This document shows, one piece after another, positions 60,838-64,000 of a DNA stretch of 64,000 nt (within the stretch, counting starts at the first letter, position 1; each line of letters starts with the position of its first letter). A program made the position numbers and the translations under genes. The notes beneath the pieces are model-generated. The model searched no databases. It saw only the letters and a program-made list of their open reading frames with translations, and had not been told where the DNA came from. The stretch comes from Enterococcus hulanensis. Its GTDB lineage: Bacteria; Bacillota; Bacilli; Lactobacillales; Enterococcaceae. The DNA lies in the NCBI RefSeq assembly GCF_005405485.1, contig NZ_BJED01000002.1:186001-250000 (forward strand). The letters are read 5' to 3'.

Positions 60838-62425
60838 CGGGATCATCAAGCGTTTGATCGCGGTGAACATGCTCTATGTCAATCCGTCATCGACGAATCA
60901 AATCCGCAAAAAAGGCCGCAAAGGAAAACAAGTCATCCGCAGCATCATCCAACAATACCTGCTGTCGGGTGTGATCTTTTTAGCGATTTATGGGGCAACG
61001 ATGGTATTGATCGATTTCGCGCGGCTGCCGGGCTTTTTCACCTATTATATGGCCCTGTTCGCGCTGATCGGTTTTTCTCAGTCGCTGTCTGCGATTTTTA
61101 ACGTGTTCTTTGAAAGTAAGGATCTGCAGGATTATCTGCCGCTGCCGATCAAGCAGGGGGAAATCTTTATCGCGAAATTCTTGGCGGTGGGGATGACGAT
61201 CGTGCCATTTTTACTGCCGCTGTTGATTTTATTTTTCCTAACAGCCTTTAAAAGCGGCTACTCCATTGTGTTGGCAGTGGTCGGAGCGATCCTGCTGTTT
61301 TTGATCTTCTTTATTTTATTGTTTAGTCTGTGCAGTCTGATCGTTTTTGGAATGACTAAAACCAAGCTGTTTCGCCGTCACAAAAAGCTGTTTACCAGCT
61401 TGATGCTGGGCTTTTCGATGCTCGTTTCAGTAGGCGGGATCTTAGCGATCAACTTTACCCAAAACTCGTTGGATCACTCGGCAGGAGTTCCTGATCGTCA
61501 TCCATTTGCGATTTTCATGCCGTTTTATCATGTGATGCATGAGCTGCTTTCTATTAAAGGACTGCTGCCGTTAGCGGGTTTGCTGGTTTTGACCGGGCTA
61601 CTGCTGCTGGCGCTGCGCTTTTTCGTGGTTCCTAGTCTGTATGAGCAATTCAGTGATGAGGGCTCTCATACAGTGGCGACCAAACGCAAACGAAAGAGCA
61701 ATCAATCCTTGAAAAAGCAATTAGCCAGCTACAATTATCAGCTGCTGAAAAATCCCAACCTGATTATGCAGGTTCTGACCTCATCGTTGATCATGCCGAT
61801 CGTAATGGTGGGGACGATGATTACCACCAGTCCCGTCAGCTTGAGCACCTTGGGACTGAAGTTCATGGGCGTTTTTTTCGTCTGCGGGATCGTTTTTGCG
61901 TGTATTACCTTGAATCAAACCTCATTTGTCAGCAATCTAATCTCATTGGATCGGGAGAATTTCTCCTTTATCCAATCACTGCCGCTGTCATTGGATAAAT
62001 ACTTGCGGCAAAAGTTTTGGGTCGGCTGCAAGCTTCAAATGTGCATCTCAGGCGGTGTTGGTATCATCATGGCAATCGTGCTGAAGCTGCCGATTTTACT
62101 CATGTTGGCTTTTGTGATCGGGATATTATGGGGCACGTATTTACTGTCGCTGCACTTTTTCAGCCGCGATTATCGCTTGTTGAATCTGACCTGGACGAAT
62201 GTTAGTCAGCTTTTCACGCGCGGTGTCGGCAATTATGGGCTGATGCTGTGGATGTTCGGCACCATATTTGTAGGGGCGATCTTGATCGCGCTGTATGTGG
62301 TCGGCGTTTTGATGAACTTTAATCCGCTCGTGCTAAATGGCGGAGTGATGATCTGGCTGGCGATCCTGTCTGGAGCATGGCTGTGGATCAACCATAGTAA
62401 TTTTTGGAAAAAGCTGAGAAGTTGA
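60830..62425 (+). CDS. ABC transporter permease, large ABC-2 type
   Basis: 531 residues from ATG 60830, with GAGGAGG upstream inside the ATPase gene. About ten to twelve membrane helices. The N-terminal half contains PSSTNQIRKKGRKGKQ before the first helix, and a charged loop (TKRKRKSNQSLKKQL) divides it near residue 287. The double-length fold suggests a fused permease dimer. It forms an exporter with the preceding ATPase, possibly for an envelope lipid, peptide or antibiotic. Confidence 0.85.
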   Translation: MNSGIIKRLIAVNMLYVNPSSTNQIRKKGRKGKQVIRSIIQQYLLSGVIFLAIYGATMVLIDFARLPGFFTYYMALFALIGFSQSLSAIFNVFFESKDLQDYLPLPIKQGEIFIAKFLAVGMTIVPFLLPLLILFFLTAFKSGYSIVLAVVGAILLFLIFFILLFSLCSLIVFGMTKTKLFRRHKKLFTSLMLGFSMLVSVGGILAINFTQNSLDHSAGVPDRHPFAIFMPFYHVMHELLSIKGLLPLAGLLVLTGLLLLALRFFVVPSLYEQFSDEGSHTVATKRKRKSNQSLKKQLASYNYQLLKNPNLIMQVLTSSLIMPIVMVGTMITTSPVSLSTLGLKFMGVFFVCGIVFACITLNQTSFVSNLISLDRENFSFIQSLPLSLDKYLRQKFWVGCKLQMCISGGVGIIMAIVLKLPILLMLAFVIGILWGTYLLSLHFFSRDYRLLNLTWTNVSQLFTRGVGNYGLMLWMFGTIFVGAILIALYVVGVLMNFNPLVLNGGVMIWLAILSGAWLWINHSNFWKKLRS

Positions 62426-62434
62426 TTGAAGGAA

Positions 62435-62463
62435 AGAGTCTCTTTTAAAGAGATTCTTTTTTT
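62435..62463 (+). terminator. Terminator of the ABC exporter operon
   Basis: AGAGTCTCTT / AAGAGATTCT stem (one G-T) followed by seven T. Confidence 0.85.
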
Positions 62464-63047
62464 ATCCTCTGCTAGAAGTAAGCCCAAAACCGTGCAAATA
62501 ATGCTCGAAAAGATTAAATTATCGGTGTTTTTTGATTGATGATTGATGGAGTTAGGATGGCAGTTTAATAAAATTATTTAAATGGTTTTTTCATAATTCG
62601 GTGCGTTTGGAAGGTTAAGCTTAGGGGGAGTTTTCTTTTATTAGTAAATTCGCTGTACTTTTTTAATTTTAAATAAAGTTGTTGGATAAAAGGGTAGCGT
62701 TTTCGTTTTTTTGCGTAGTCAAAATAAGTCATGATATAACACGCTTTTTTCGCAGGTCGCAGAAAAGATAAAAAAACAAGTTCGATTTGGTTTTCACGAA
62801 GTCTTGGATTATAGTTATTTTATCATTTCCCGTAAAGGTTTCTTTTTATTAAATTGTTCTTTTTATGAAAGCAATTGTCTGAAAATTTCGACAATGCACT
62901 TTCTTGCGCTTCGTGTTTTTTCATTGTAGAGTTACATTTAGGGTCTGCTCGTTACTAAAAGATTCTTGCTCAATTAATAACTAATTGATGGGATGAATAC
63001 GGTAGAAGAAGGAGTACCTGAGACAAAATTGAATAGGAGTGGTTTCA
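62464..63047 (+). other. Long AT-rich leader region before the permease gene
   Basis: No ORF. TTGCGC (62904-62909), 17 bases, TAGAGT (62927-62932) is a plausible promoter, leaving about 110 bases of leader. Just upstream is an inverted repeat ATTGTC (62874-62879) / GACAAT (62890-62895), a possible operator. The stretch 62540-62850 shows nothing I can name. Confidence 0.45.
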
Positions 63048-64000
63048 ATGTCCAAAGCAGAAAAAGGCATGACGCTTGGCGCTCTGGTCATGATGATCTT
63101 TACCTCAGTTTTTGGGTTTGCTAACGGTCCAGTGGCATTCTACTTGATGGGGTACGGCTCAATCGTCTTTTATGTCATTGCTGCGATTCTATTTTTCATT
63201 CCTTTTGCCCTAATGATGGCTGAATTCGGTTCAACGATCAAAGGCGAAAACAGCGGGATGTATAAATGGTTGGAAGTCAGCGTAGGTCCACGTTTCGCGT
63301 TTATCGGAACATTCATGTGGTTTGCATCTTACGTTGTCTGGATGGTATCTACATCATCAAAAGTTTGGATTCCTTTTACAACGGCCTTTGCCGGAAGTGA
63401 CCAAACGCAAAAATTAAGCATGTTTGGTTTGAACTCGACTCAATTAGTTGGGATCTTAGCCTGCGTGTGGATGATCATCGTTACTTTAGTCTCGATCAAA
63501 GGGGTTAAAGGAATTGTCAAGATCACCAGTCTTGGCGGTTTGGCGGTAACTAGTTTAAACGTTGTTTTAATCGTGATTTCTGGTATTATTTTGGTTGTTA
63601 ATGGCGGACATTTAGCTCAACCATTCGACCACATTTTACATTCTCCAAATCCTAGTTACCAAAGTCCGATCGGCTTGTTAGGTTTTGCGGTATTCGCGAT
63701 CTTCGCTTACGGCGGTTTAGAAGCTGTTGGTGGGATGGTTGATAAAACCCGTAATCCGGAAAAAACATTCCCTAAAGCGGTCGTTCTTTCTGCCTTGATC
63801 ATTTCGATTGGTTACGCATTAGGAATCTTCCTATGGGGCGTAAGCACGAACTGGCAAGATGTTTTATCAGGCAATTCAACAAACTTGGGTAATATTTCTT
63901 ACGTAATGATGAACAACTTAGGGGTTGAATTTGGTAAAGGCATCGGCCTTAGTCAAGCAGCCGCTATCAGTATGGGGAACTGGTTTGCTCGTTATACTGG
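63048..64000 (+). CDS. APC superfamily amino acid antiporter (YjeM/TyrP-like), 3' end cut
   Basis: ATG 63048 with AGGAG 8 bases upstream; the frame is open to the window end (317 codons seen). About nine membrane helices. The opening MTLGALVMMIFTSVFGFAN and AYGGLEAVGGMVDKTRNPEKTFPKA match the glutamate/GABA-antiporter branch that includes YjeM and tyrosine/tyramine exchangers. No decarboxylase is visible, so the exchanged substrate is unknown. Usual length is near 480-500, so about one third is missing. Confidence 0.88.
   Translation, partial: MSKAEKGMTLGALVMMIFTSVFGFANGPVAFYLMGYGSIVFYVIAAILFFIPFALMMAEFGSTIKGENSGMYKWLEVSVGPRFAFIGTFMWFASYVVWMVSTSSKVWIPFTTAFAGSDQTQKLSMFGLNSTQLVGILACVWMIIVTLVSIKGVKGIVKITSLGGLAVTSLNVVLIVISGIILVVNGGHLAQPFDHILHSPNPSYQSPIGLLGFAVFAIFAYGGLEAVGGMVDKTRNPEKTFPKAVVLSALIISIGYALGIFLWGVSTNWQDVLSGNSTNLGNISYVMMNNLGVEFGKGIGLSQAAAISMGNWFARYT

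Noticed and set aside
1-64000. tRNA, rRNA, CRISPR, insertion sequence or prophage
   Set aside because: I saw no cloverleaf with CCA tail, no regular repeat-spacer array, no transposase or integrase, and no attachment repeats.

Overview
The window is a 64 kb piece of a low-GC Gram-positive chromosome, most likely an Enterococcus or close Lactobacillales relative. The grounds are strong AGGAGG-type ribosome sites, an LPXTG surface protein with MucBP domains, a gallate decarboxylase cluster of the lactobacillus type, a flavin-based extracellular electron transfer locus, a PTS, and Gram-positive LexA, cre and M-box signals. I see no rRNA, tRNA, CRISPR array, insertion sequence or prophage block. 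The first gene is cut at the left edge and an amino-acid permease is cut at the right edge.

Layout. 1-3.1 kb: split hexitol-type PTS (IIA, IICB) and an atypical 2-hydroxyacid dehydrogenase. 3.1-9.5 kb (minus): RarD-like permease, small membrane proteins, GNAT, galK-galM with promoter and candidate cre, DUF1801 protein. 9.6-14.6 kb: AraC regulator with a divergent DeoC-type aldolase and a YdeI-like protein, an FAD amine oxidase, and a PadR/membrane-protein pair with a clear autoregulatory operator. 14.6-18.5 kb: LexA-boxed Y-family polymerase plus YolD partner, signal peptidase I, pentapeptide protein and hydrolase. 18.6-25.3 kb: an LRR/MucBP LPXTG protein diverging from an operon of two SEDS (FtsW/RodA) proteins and a PAP2-LCP fusion, preceded by an M-box magnesium riboswitch with its terminator. 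25.4-26.6 kb: TauE/SafE exporter plus DUF1634.

26.6-35.1 kb holds a divergent electron-transfer locus. On the minus strand are ndh2, eetA, eetB and dmkB; on the plus strand are pplA (two FMN-binding repeats), the ApbE-type flavin transferase, and two tandem UbiA prenyltransferases. Together they would make a dedicated demethylmenaquinone, oxidise NADH in the membrane and pass electrons to a flavinylated surface lipoprotein. After an ArcD-like antiporter, a Pat acetyltransferase and an orphan 601-residue membrane protein, 39.3-44.6 kb carries a small ORF, a GHKL/LytTR two-component pair and an ABC transporter with a DUF4097 protein, which looks like a peptide-sensing or immunity module.

44.7-50.2 kb: an iron-type alcohol dehydrogenase, a fused substrate-binding/permease GlnHP with GlnQ, an aminotransferase and an AraC/GyrI-like regulator. 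50.3-55.7 kb: a P-type ATPase, a histidine kinase/OmpR pair and a Nudix protein. 55.7-59.1 kb: LysR regulator and lpdC-lpdB-lpdD for aromatic acid decarboxylation. 59.2-62.4 kb: a small membrane protein, a GyrI-like protein and a two-gene ABC exporter. The most unusual system is the magnesium-riboswitch-controlled cell-wall polymer operon at 21.1-25.3 kb.
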